Shown here in pieces: positions 20,301 to 28,178 of a DNA stretch of 64,000 nucleotides. The stretch spans positions 744,001 through 808,000 of the forward strand of contig NZ_CP154468.1 of the NCBI RefSeq assembly GCF_039545455.1, written 5' to 3'. Position 1 is the stretch's first letter, and each line of letters begins with the position of its first letter. Under the pieces are notes generated by a model that was given only the letters and a program-made list of their open reading frames with translations, made no database searches and was not told the origin of the DNA. The position numbers were made by a program, and so were the translations under genes. The stretch is from Brucella sp. BE17 (GTDB lineage Bacteria > Pseudomonadota > Alphaproteobacteria > Rhizobiales > Rhizobiaceae).

Positions 20301-21152
20301 TCAGGATAATGTCGGCAGATTATTACCTTCGAGGCTGCGTTCGATGGCATATTTCAGCTCATCACGCACATGGGCGCTTTGGGTCAATATCTGCTCGAAC
20401 TTCAGGAAATCGAGCAAGCCGATCCGGCTGACATCCGGCCTGAGAAAAATATGCGGCGGTCGAAGGCGAAATTTGTTATCGATAATAGCACACATGGTGA
20501 GCTGGTTCGCGCCCATGACGGCCTCGAATGTGGTGGGCATATGATCGTCGCCTCCGACAGGCGCGCCAACCACGTCGATACCGATGACGAGGTCGGCATG
20601 ATCGAACAGCAAATCAAACGGCACCGGATTGAACAGCCCGCCATCAACCAGAATACGCCCGTTGCGGCGCACCGGTGCAAAGACCGGCGGAATGGCGCAG
20701 GATGCTGCAATGGCAGAACGCAGATCGCCGTCGGTGATATGGACTTCTTTTGCCGCATGATAATCAGCAGCAGTGATGGTCATTGGAATTTTCAGCGCTT
20801 CGACGGTGGCAGGAAGCTCCGGCGGCAGAAAAACGTCGATGATTTTCTCGATATTGAACTGGCTGACGCGAAAGCCACCGGTCAAAAGCTCCACCCAGCG
20901 TTCGGGTCGGGTTTGCCAAACGCGCCGTGCCACTTCCGAGCGACGATTGAAAATTGCCCCCATATAGGCGCGAATTTCCTTGCCGCTCATGCCATTTGCG
21001 ACGCCGGACCCAACGATAGAGCCGATTGATGATCCGGCAATGGCCACTGGCTTGAGACCCAGTTCGTCCAGCACCTCGACAACGTGAATATGCGCAATGC
21101 CACGCGCACCGCCGCCGCCGAAAGCGACTGCGATACGTGGTGATGATGGCAT
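20301..21152 (-). CDS. Patatin-like phospholipase family protein (RssA-like)
   Basis: 283 aa. The oxyanion motif GGGGARG (about residues 12-18), the nucleophile elbow GSSIGS (about 41-46) and the catalytic Asp in VDGGLFNPVP are all intact, so a Ser-Asp lipid hydrolase is expected. No signal peptide; probably cytosolic or membrane-associated. The start at 21152 is set by GAAGGA five bases upstream. The gene follows the second M16 peptidase gene by 22 bp in the same direction and may be in the same transcript. Substrate unknown. Confidence 0.88.
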   Translation of the reverse strand: MPSSPRIAVAFGGGGARGIAHIHVVEVLDELGLKPVAIAGSSIGSIVGSGVANGMSGKEIRAYMGAIFNRRSEVARRVWQTRPERWVELLTGGFRVSQFNIEKIIDVFLPPELPATVEALKIPMTITAADYHAAKEVHITDGDLRSAIAASCAIPPVFAPVRRNGRILVDGGLFNPVPFDLLFDHADLVIGIDVVGAPVGGDDHMPTTFEAVMGANQLTMCAIIDNKFRLRPPHIFLRPDVSRIGLLDFLKFEQILTQSAHVRDELKYAIERSLEGNNLPTLS

Positions 21153-21174
21153 TACGTCCTTCAAACTTCGCTCC

Positions 21175-22545
21175 CTAGCTTTTGGCCGGGCCGAAAACCA
21201 AAATTGCCGGTTCGGCCTCAAGCAGTTTTTTGGCGACTGCCTTGACCTGATCGATCGTTACGGAAACGATCAGCTCAGAACGCTTGTCGATATAATCGCG
21301 CGGCAATTCGGCCTCCTGTAATCCGACAAGCGTCGAAGCAATGGCGGCTGACGAATCGAGATTGTTGACTGCATAAGACCCTTTGAGGAAGCTCTTTGCG
21401 GCGGCAAGTTCGGCCTCGGTCGGTCCGTCGTTTGCCATTGCGGCTACCTGCTCACGGATGATCTTGAGCGAGTCCTGCGCCTTGTCCGGGCGGGTTGCCG
21501 TGGAAATGGTCAAAGCTGAAACGTGATCGCGCAACACCATCGAGGACGAGACCGAATAGGCAAGCCCGCGTTTCTCGCGCACTTCCGCATAAAGGCGCGA
21601 TGTGAACCCGCCACCCAGAATATGGTTCATCAGATAGGCGGCAAAAAAACCGGGGTCCTTGCGTGGCAATGCAGGATAAACAAAGGCAATCGCTGTCTGC
21701 GGCACATCGAAGTTGAGGCTCGTCGTGGTTCCCAGCGCAAGCTTGGCATCGGGAACGGGAACCAGCTCGGCTGAGGCAGGCAGATCGCCAAAAACCTTGT
21801 CGAGAAGAGTGCCGAGGTCTTTCGCGTTTATTGCACCAACAACACCAACAGTTAGCCGGTCACGCGCAAAATTCTTGCGATGGAATGTGGCGAGATCGTC
21901 GCGCTCGATGGTTTTGAGCGACTTTACGGTCCCGTCATCGGGACGTGCATAAGGGTGGTTGCCGTAAAGCACTTCGGCAAAGCGACGCGACGCGATGGTG
22001 GAGGGGTTGCGCTGCGACGCCTCGATACCGGCGACGACCTGCGCCCGGATGCGATCAATTGCATTTTGATCAAAACGCGGCTTGTTGACGGCGAGCGAGA
22101 CCAGATCGGTCACCGAATCGCGATTTTCGGACAGCATGCGCACGGAACCAGAAACCGAATCCTGCGACGCAGAAAAACTCATTTCCGCGCCGAGATTATC
22201 GATGCGTTCCTGAAATACATCGGAATTGAGATCGCCAGCACCTTCATCGAAAAGGCCAGTCATTAGATTGGCAAGCCCCTCCTTGCCCGTGGGATCCTGC
22301 GAAGCGCCGCCCTTGAAAGAGAATTGCATGGAGACCAACGGCACGGAGCTATCTTCCACCAGCCAGGCACGGATGCCCTTTGATGAGACCACTTCTTGTA
22401 TATCGATAGCGCGCGCTGGTAACGCGCAGACCATCAACAAAGTAAAAGCGGCGACGAACGTAGCGGCAAACTCGCGGGCGTGGCGCAGACGGAAATTACC
22501 CCTGAAGAAGGATAGGAAGAAAGTCGGCATAAAATTGTTACTCAC
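21175..22545 (-). CDS. M16-family peptidase homologue without the zinc motif (partner subunit)
   Basis: 456 aa with a signal peptide ending near LPARA. The two-lobed M16 fold is recognisable (YSVSSSMVLRDHVSALTISTATRP in the C-terminal half). Where active members have HxxEH this one reads LANLMTGLFDEG, so it should be catalytically inactive by itself. It starts at a GTG that overlaps the upstream gene's TGA by 4 bp, with GGAGGAG in range, so the two are coupled. Such pairs typically form a heterodimer in which only one subunit binds zinc. Exported, probably periplasmic. Confidence 0.88.
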   Translation of the reverse strand: MSNNFMPTFFLSFFRGNFRLRHAREFAATFVAAFTLLMVCALPARAIDIQEVVSSKGIRAWLVEDSSVPLVSMQFSFKGGASQDPTGKEGLANLMTGLFDEGAGDLNSDVFQERIDNLGAEMSFSASQDSVSGSVRMLSENRDSVTDLVSLAVNKPRFDQNAIDRIRAQVVAGIEASQRNPSTIASRRFAEVLYGNHPYARPDDGTVKSLKTIERDDLATFHRKNFARDRLTVGVVGAINAKDLGTLLDKVFGDLPASAELVPVPDAKLALGTTTSLNFDVPQTAIAFVYPALPRKDPGFFAAYLMNHILGGGFTSRLYAEVREKRGLAYSVSSSMVLRDHVSALTISTATRPDKAQDSLKIIREQVAAMANDGPTEAELAAAKSFLKGSYAVNNLDSSAAIASTLVGLQEAELPRDYIDKRSELIVSVTIDQVKAVAKKLLEAEPAILVFGPAKS

Positions 22546-24083
22546 TGGACGGCTCCTCCCGAATTTTCATTATTCGCACCCTGTGCATCCGGATCGGCCT
22601 GATCTTGCGGCTTGGCGTTTTCCGGTTCGGCGTTGGGTGGCAGGAGATAACTCGTCACCGACTGATCCTTGACGAGATAGCGCGCTGCGGCATCCTTGAC
22701 TTGGTCTGTGGTTACGGACTTAATCAGGTCCGGCCATTTCTGGATGTCCTCAACGCTCTGCCCGACCGACAACGTGGATCCGTAAATACGCGCCATCCCG
22801 GTCTGGCTGTCACGCGCAAAAATGACGGCCTTCAAAAAGCGGTTGCGCGCCTGATCGAGTTCGGTTTGTGTAACACCATCCTTGACGATTTTCGCCACTT
22901 CCGCCTCGACTGCTTTTTCTACATCTGCAAGCGTTGCACCATCACGCGGGGCGCCATAGACGGAAAACGTACCGTCATCGAGCGCGTCTCCGCCATAATT
23001 GGCACCCGCATTGGCAGCAATGCCACGCTTGACGATCAGTTCCTGATAAAGACGCGAGCGCAAACCACCGCCAAGAATTTCGCCCAGCAGATCCAGTGCC
23101 GCCGCATCGTCCGGCTTCACATCGGGAAAACGCTTTTCATTGGCATAAGACGGCACCAGCCATGAAATACGGAAAGACGGCGTGCTGATACGCTCATCAT
23201 GAAGCGTAACGACGCGCGCCGCATGTTTTTTAGGCTCTTGCGGACGTTCACGGGGGCCAACTTCGGCACGCTTGGGGACACGCCCCCAAGTTTTCATGGA
23301 AAGCTCGCGTACGCGCTCAGGCGTCACATCGCCTGCAATCACGAGTGTGGCATTGTTCGGCGTGTAATACTGCTGATAGAAATCGATGGCGTTCTTGAGA
23401 CTGAGCTTCTCCATTTCCTGCTGCCAACCGATGACGGGCTTGCGATAGGGATGATTATAGAAAAGCACGGCATCGGAATTTTCCATGAGCATGGCAGCAG
23501 GTGTCGAATCGACACGCATGCGCCGCTCTTCCAATATGACCTGACGCTCGGTCGTTACCGCTTCCTCGTTCAGAATCAGATGCTGCATCCGGTCGGATTC
23601 GAAATCCATGATCATTTCCAGCGCTTCGGGCGAGACGCGCTGATAATAAGCGGTATAGTCATAAGAGGTGAATGCGTTTTCCTGCCCGCCAATCGACGCT
23701 ACCTTACCGGAAAACTCGCCTGCCGGATGGTTCTTCGTGCCCTTGAACATCAGATGCTCGAGGAAATGCGCTATGCCCGAAACGCCGGGCGCTTCATCAG
23801 CCGAGCCAACGTGATACCAGACCATCTGGGTGACGACCGGCGCACGGTGATCAGGGATGACCACGACCTTCAAACCATTGTCGAGCGTGAAACTGCTGAT
23901 ACCGTCAGACTGGGTGATATCGGGAAGCTGTGTGTCGGAAGCCTGCCCCTCAGGCTTGCTTTGTTGCTGGGCGGCGGGTTCTTCCGACTGCGCCCAGACG
24001 GTTCCTGTGCCAATCGGCAGAGCGAGAGTGAAACCCAGGGCAGTCGACAGCAACAGGCGCCGCAGTGAGGTGTTCTTCGCCAA
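22542..24083 (-). CDS. M16-family zinc metallopeptidase, exported
   Basis: 513 aa. A signal peptide (RRLLLSTALGFTLALPIG then VWA) is followed by the inverzincin motif HFLEHLMFKG (about residues 84-93) and a downstream glutamate-rich ENAFTSYDYTAYY segment supplying the third ligand. The active subunit of a pair with the overlapping downstream gene. The tail is Glu/Pro/Gln-rich and low-complexity. The start is a TTG at 24083 with GGAG seven bases upstream; the ATG seven bases earlier is in another frame. It presumably degrades peptides in the periplasm; substrate unknown. Confidence 0.9.
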   Translation of the reverse strand: MAKNTSLRRLLLSTALGFTLALPIGTGTVWAQSEEPAAQQQSKPEGQASDTQLPDITQSDGISSFTLDNGLKVVVIPDHRAPVVTQMVWYHVGSADEAPGVSGIAHFLEHLMFKGTKNHPAGEFSGKVASIGGQENAFTSYDYTAYYQRVSPEALEMIMDFESDRMQHLILNEEAVTTERQVILEERRMRVDSTPAAMLMENSDAVLFYNHPYRKPVIGWQQEMEKLSLKNAIDFYQQYYTPNNATLVIAGDVTPERVRELSMKTWGRVPKRAEVGPRERPQEPKKHAARVVTLHDERISTPSFRISWLVPSYANEKRFPDVKPDDAAALDLLGEILGGGLRSRLYQELIVKRGIAANAGANYGGDALDDGTFSVYGAPRDGATLADVEKAVEAEVAKIVKDGVTQTELDQARNRFLKAVIFARDSQTGMARIYGSTLSVGQSVEDIQKWPDLIKSVTTDQVKDAAARYLVKDQSVTSYLLPPNAEPENAKPQDQADPDAQGANNENSGGAVQ

Positions 24084-24138
24084 GCGACATCTCCAATAGG
24101 TTTACCCGGAGAGACCGGGTGATATGCTTCAGTTCAGA

Positions 24139-24702
24139 TCAGGCGCCAGATTGCAGCTGGATCAACCGGATGATCGTGTCGCCATAATTGCGTTCTTCAG
24201 TGACCACGAATCGCCCATCAAGATTAAGGGGCGCGTCCGCGACCTCTTCAAGCACTAAAAGTGCGTCAGGATTAAGCCATCCTCCGTCAAGCACCGACAA
24301 CAGCGCCTTTTCACCCAGGCCTCGCCCGTAAGGCGGATCGGCAAAGATGAGATCGAATGGCTCCATGGTGCCTACAATGCCAAGCGCACAGGCGTCACGG
24401 CGCAGGATTTTGCTGTGGCCCTGCAAGCCGAAGGCTTCGATATTCTGGCGCAGAAGCCCCCGGCCTTCTGCCGATTCCTCGACAAAAGTGGCAAACCGCG
24501 CACCGCGAGATAAAGCCTCAAGCCCAAGCGCCCCGGTGCCGGCAAAAAGATCGAGCACGCGGGCACCCTCTACCTTGTCAGGAAAGCCGTGCGCGAGAAT
24601 ATTGAACAAGCTCTCGCGCGTACGGTCCGTGGTAGGGCGGATGGCGTTTGTGGCTGGCGTTACAAGGGGACGCCCGCGCAGCCTACCGCCGACGATCCGC
24701 AC
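24139..24702 (-). CDS. rsmD: 16S rRNA (guanine(966)-N(2))-methyltransferase
   Basis: 187 aa. The N-terminus RIVGGRLRGRPLVTP, the SAM site VLDLFAGTGALGLEALSRGA and the N2-guanine motif FADPPYGRG are classical RsmD. It methylates G966 of 16S rRNA during 30S assembly. The start is a GTG at 24702 preceded by AGGAGG at a 5-base spacing; the frame stays open further upstream but those residues are only a shadow of the overlapping pseudouridine synthase tail. The gene overlaps the 3' end of that gene by 20 bp, a common arrangement in this order. Confidence 0.95.
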   Translation of the reverse strand: MRIVGGRLRGRPLVTPATNAIRPTTDRTRESLFNILAHGFPDKVEGARVLDLFAGTGALGLEALSRGARFATFVEESAEGRGLLRQNIEAFGLQGHSKILRRDACALGIVGTMEPFDLIFADPPYGRGLGEKALLSVLDGGWLNPDALLVLEEVADAPLNLDGRFVVTEERNYGDTIIRLIQLQSGA

Positions 24703-26428
24703 CGCTGCCTCCTGGTCTGCCATTCGGCTTGCCGTTACCAGAACCGCCGCTGCCTGATTTACCATCTGGCCGTCCACCCGATTTACCGGTTGGTTTTCCG
24801 CCGGGTCTTCCATCAGGCTTACCGCCACCTGGCCTGCGTGGAGCGTCACTGCGGGAGGTCGAGCGCGTATCGCGATCCGAACCGCCGAAACGACCCTCCC
24901 CACGTGGTCCTACAGGCTTATCCGGACGATCCGACCGCCGGCCATCGAAACCACCGTGCGGACGGTTATTGGAACGCTCACCTGAAGCGCCATCGCGCAA
25001 TTCCGCACGCTCACGCTTTCCCGGACGGCGCTCCTTGCGGTCGTCCTCACGTCGATCATCGCGCTTGCCAGTCCCGTCAAAGCGAGGCCCGTGCGAAGGC
25101 TTCCCCTGTGGACGGGGACGATCCTTGTCGAAACGACCTTCGCCGCGTGGACCGCGACGCTCATCATTATCGTCTCGCCTTGGTCGCTCGTCGTCGTCGC
25201 GGCGCGGGCGCATCTGGAGATCACCGCTGAATTTAGCAGCACGATGCGGAACCTGATGCTCGACGCGCGCAGGCTTCGCTGCCGCTTTCTCGCCTTTTGG
25301 ACGTGCGCCGGGCGCCATCCAGACATTAGCATTGCCGCGACGGCGCGGCTCTACCTTTTCGGTCTTGTCTTCACGCGGCTTGCGACGTTCGCCCTGACTG
25401 GAAATCCATTCGCGCTCGCGTGGAGCACGGCGGCGATCACCTTCAGGCTCCACCCTGCTCTGGTCCAGCTCGCGGCCCGTGCTACCTTTGACCACGGCAT
25501 TGGAAAATTCATTATGGATCGGTGCGTCAAAATCGGCACCGGAATCCTCGATCAGCTTGTCGCCAAGCTGATCGCGCAAGATACGTCCCCTGATCTCGCG
25601 CACAGCGCCTTCCTCGAGATCGCCAAGCTGGAAAGGCCCAAAGGAAACACGGATCAGGCGACCAACCGTCAGGCCGAGCGCGCCCAGAATATTCTTCACT
25701 TCGCGGTTCTTGCCTTCACGCAGCCCGATCGAAATCCAGACATTTGCACCCTGTTCCCGCTCCAGCGCCGCTTCCACGCTGCCATAGAACACGCCGTCAA
25801 CGGCAATGCCGTTCTTCAGCTCATCGAGCTGCGCCTGCGTGACCTTGCCATGCGCACGTACGCGGTAGCGGCGCAGCCAGCCGGTCGAGGGTAGTTCGAG
25901 AACGCGCGACAGGCCGCCATCATTGGTCAGGAGCAAAAGGCCTTCTGTATTGATGTCGAGGCGTCCGACCGAAAGCACGCGTGGCATTTCGGCAGGCAGC
26001 GCCTCGAAAACCGTTGCCCGGCCTTCAGGGTCGCGATTGGTGGTCACCAGACCCGCAGGTTTGTGATAAAGCCATAGCCGAGTACGCTCGGCAGGTTTTA
26101 GAGGCTTGCCGTCCACGGTGATCATGTCGGTACGCTTGACGTTCACGGCTGGGCTTTCCAGCACCTTGCCGTTGAGCGCAATACGCCCAGCTGCAATCAT
26201 GGTTTCCGCTTCGCGACGTGATGCAATGCCCGCCCGCGCAAGGCGCTTGGCGATACGCTCGCTGCCGTCATCGTCGGCTTGTGCGTCGCGCGCGGGCCGC
26301 TTGCGGTCATCCGCATTGCGTGACACATCGCGGCCATCACCCTCGCGGCGGCGACTGGTACGGTCATCTGCCTGCCGGTTACGGCTCTGGGGGCGTTTTC
26401 CGCCCTTGTCGTCGTCTTCTGTGGTCAT
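24683..26428 (-). CDS. RluB/RsuA-family rRNA pseudouridine synthase with a long disordered C-terminal tail
   Basis: 581 aa. After a short charged N-terminus, an S4 RNA-binding domain (about residues 53-100; RIAKRLARAGIASRREAETM) leads into the catalytic domain with GRLDINTEGLLLLTNDG, whose Asp is the nucleophile, and GKNREVKNI. That accounts for roughly 300 residues. The remaining ~250 residues are highly biased toward Arg, Asp, Gly, Lys and Pro with repeated RPGGKPDG-like units, and should be unfolded and RNA-binding. Probably acts on 23S rRNA (RluB type, U2605), but RsuA/RluE/RluF specificity cannot be excluded. It overlaps rsmD at its 3' end. Confidence 0.92.
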   Translation of the reverse strand: MTTEDDDKGGKRPQSRNRQADDRTSRRREGDGRDVSRNADDRKRPARDAQADDDGSERIAKRLARAGIASRREAETMIAAGRIALNGKVLESPAVNVKRTDMITVDGKPLKPAERTRLWLYHKPAGLVTTNRDPEGRATVFEALPAEMPRVLSVGRLDINTEGLLLLTNDGGLSRVLELPSTGWLRRYRVRAHGKVTQAQLDELKNGIAVDGVFYGSVEAALEREQGANVWISIGLREGKNREVKNILGALGLTVGRLIRVSFGPFQLGDLEEGAVREIRGRILRDQLGDKLIEDSGADFDAPIHNEFSNAVVKGSTGRELDQSRVEPEGDRRRAPREREWISSQGERRKPREDKTEKVEPRRRGNANVWMAPGARPKGEKAAAKPARVEHQVPHRAAKFSGDLQMRPRRDDDERPRRDDNDERRGPRGEGRFDKDRPRPQGKPSHGPRFDGTGKRDDRREDDRKERRPGKRERAELRDGASGERSNNRPHGGFDGRRSDRPDKPVGPRGEGRFGGSDRDTRSTSRSDAPRRPGGGKPDGRPGGKPTGKSGGRPDGKSGSGGSGNGKPNGRPGGSGADRRR

Positions 26429-26635
26429 TTGATAGTGGCCTTTTCAGCAGCGCTACCGCATCGTCTTGCACCCTGAAGCCGGGTAAAGGACAATCAGGCC
26501 CGGGCCGGAGCAGACCGGATCGGAAACGCCAAATAATTCTGTTCGCAAATCGATTTCGATTTCGAGAATTATGCAGTAACAAATCGCATGCTGGCTTGCG
26601 AGCAAAATTTGACCGAATGCATGAAATGGATGGTC

Positions 26636-27103
26636 ATGGCACGGATGTTCGAGATTGAAAATGCTGCAACGCCCATGGATGTGGCCCTCGAAGAAGCGCG
26701 GGCAGCAGCCACGCGCGGAGAGGTACCGATAGGCGCCGTCATCGTGCATGCGGGAAATATCATTGCGCGCAGTGGAAATCGCACGCGAGAACTCAATGAT
26801 GTGAGCGCACATGCGGAGTTGCTCGCAATCCGCGCGGCGGGCGAGGCACTCCAAGCGGAACGTTTGAACGACTGCGATCTCTACGTGACGCTTGAACCCT
26901 GCGCCATGTGCGCGGCAGCGATTTCCTTCGCGCGCATCCGACGGCTCTATTACGGTGCGTCCGACCCCAAAGGAGGCGGTGTGGAACATGGAGGACGCTT
27001 TTACACACAGCCTACATGCCATCATGTTCCTGAAGTCTATGGAGGATTCAGCGAAAGTGAAGCCCGGGAAATTCTCAAAAAATTCTTTCGCGAAAAGCGA
27101 TAG
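26636..27103 (+). CDS. tadA: tRNA-specific adenosine deaminase
   Basis: About 155 aa. It makes inosine-34 in tRNA-Arg(ACG). The CDA-fold zinc site is complete: AHAE (His ligand and catalytic Glu) and PCAMC (two Cys ligands), followed by RIRRLYYGASDPKGG, typical of TadA. The start is not certain: ATGs at 26636 and 26645 and an in-frame one at 26588 are all possible; 26636 is given because family similarity begins shortly after. It is divergent from the pseudouridine synthase gene with about 200 bp between. Confidence 0.93.
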   Translation: MARMFEIENAATPMDVALEEARAAATRGEVPIGAVIVHAGNIIARSGNRTRELNDVSAHAELLAIRAAGEALQAERLNDCDLYVTLEPCAMCAAAISFARIRRLYYGASDPKGGGVEHGGRFYTQPTCHHVPEVYGGFSESEAREILKKFFREKR

Positions 27104-27263
27104 CCCTTAGTTCAGTGCGAATTGATTAATCAGTACCATCTATCGTTGCTACAAAATATACGCCACATATTCTTAGCGAAATCGCACAGAATTGCCGAGG
27201 TAAAAACCAAGCGAATAAAACCGACGCGAGCCAAATGCTAGGCAGGACTATATGCAAACTAAA

Positions 27264-27295
27264 TAGCCGCATCCGGTGAACACAAGATGCGGCTA
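27264..27295 (-). terminator. Hairpin downstream of the lipoprotein gene
   Basis: TAGCCGCATC (27264-27273) and GATGCGGCTA (27286-27295) form a 10-bp perfect stem with a 12-base loop. On the minus strand it is followed by ATTTAGTTT, so it most likely ends the lipoprotein transcript. It lies in the 216-bp gap between convergent tadA and the lipoprotein gene; nothing else is seen there. Confidence 0.65.
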
Positions 27296-27319
27296 AAAAT
27301 GCGATATTATAAACTATGA

Positions 27320-27994
27320 TTAGTTCCAGGGCATATAATCACGCCAACCCTTGCTGCCCTTGCCGGCGGCCTTCTTACGCTCGCGCTCTTTTTGCGCCTC
27401 GTCGGTGCCAAGCTCGCCTGCGGCGGCAGTTGAAGCCGGTGCGCGGTAGGTCAGCGGTGGCTCGCTCAGATAACGGCGCGTCGCAGAATTTCCGTGCGAC
27501 TGCTGGGCGCGCTGCGCCTTGAGGGCCGCGAGCTTTTGCGGGTCCACAGTGGGCGTGCGCGACGCATAATCTTCGCGGCGACTGCTGCCGCTTGGTAAGG
27601 CCACCTTCAGATTGTCGGCCACCGGACCGTCATGTTCGATCGGGGATACAAAATTCGGATCGTCGCGATTAGCCGTGATTTCGTCGCGCAGACGTTTGCG
27701 GCGCTGTTCGGGCGATTCCGGCCAGTTTGGATCACCAGCACTGGCGACGCTTTGCTGGGGCTGCGGCAACTGCCCCTTTTCACCGGCAGCCGGGCGCACA
27801 AGGTCCGGACGCGGCTTGTAATCGATCCGGTCTTTCTTTTTACCCTGGCCGAAGCTGGCCAGATTGGACATGTCGTCGAGGAGCTGAGAACTCGCTGTTT
27901 TGTCGGTTCCATAGGTCGGAGAAGACATGCAGCCGGAGAGCGAAAGCCCCGCAACAGCCGTCATCAATACCAGAACTCGTCCTTCAATCTTCAT
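27320..27994 (-). CDS. Putative lipoprotein, function unknown
   Basis: 224 aa. The signal sequence MKIEGRVLVLMTAVAGLSLSGC ends in a lipobox (LSGC), so the mature protein should be lipid-anchored at Cys22. The rest is polar, Pro/Gln/Arg-rich with few hydrophobic residues, and ends RDYMPWN; it appears largely disordered. The start at 27994 gives the correct signal peptide; an earlier in-frame start at 28063 would add 23 residues in front of it. Proteins of this kind are widespread beside ileS in Rhizobiales. It is 184 bp downstream of ileS on the same strand. No enzymatic motif seen. Confidence 0.8.
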   Translation of the reverse strand: MKIEGRVLVLMTAVAGLSLSGCMSSPTYGTDKTASSQLLDDMSNLASFGQGKKKDRIDYKPRPDLVRPAAGEKGQLPQPQQSVASAGDPNWPESPEQRRKRLRDEITANRDDPNFVSPIEHDGPVADNLKVALPSGSSRREDYASRTPTVDPQKLAALKAQRAQQSHGNSATRRYLSEPPLTYRAPASTAAAGELGTDEAQKERERKKAAGKGSKGWRDYMPWN

Positions 27995-28178
27995 AAGCGC
28001 CACTTCTTTTACGCCTGCCGGTTTTTCAGCCGAATGCTTGCCTTTTGGAAAGCCTTGCCGCACAAAATCGGCAACTCCAAGGCAGATATTGAACTAATTA
28101 GAGAAAGCTTTGTACATGAGTGCAATCCATGCGGCAAGCCGCCTCATTGTCAGCAAGGCGGCTTGTTGCTGGTTGAAC

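Noticed and set aside
23199..24068. 289-codon plus-strand ORF opposite the first M16 peptidase gene
   Set aside because: Antisense shadow; the peptidase has a signal peptide and the HxxEH motif.
25091..25894. 267-codon plus-strand ORF opposite the pseudouridine synthase
   Set aside because: Antisense shadow over the catalytic and low-complexity region; no motif.
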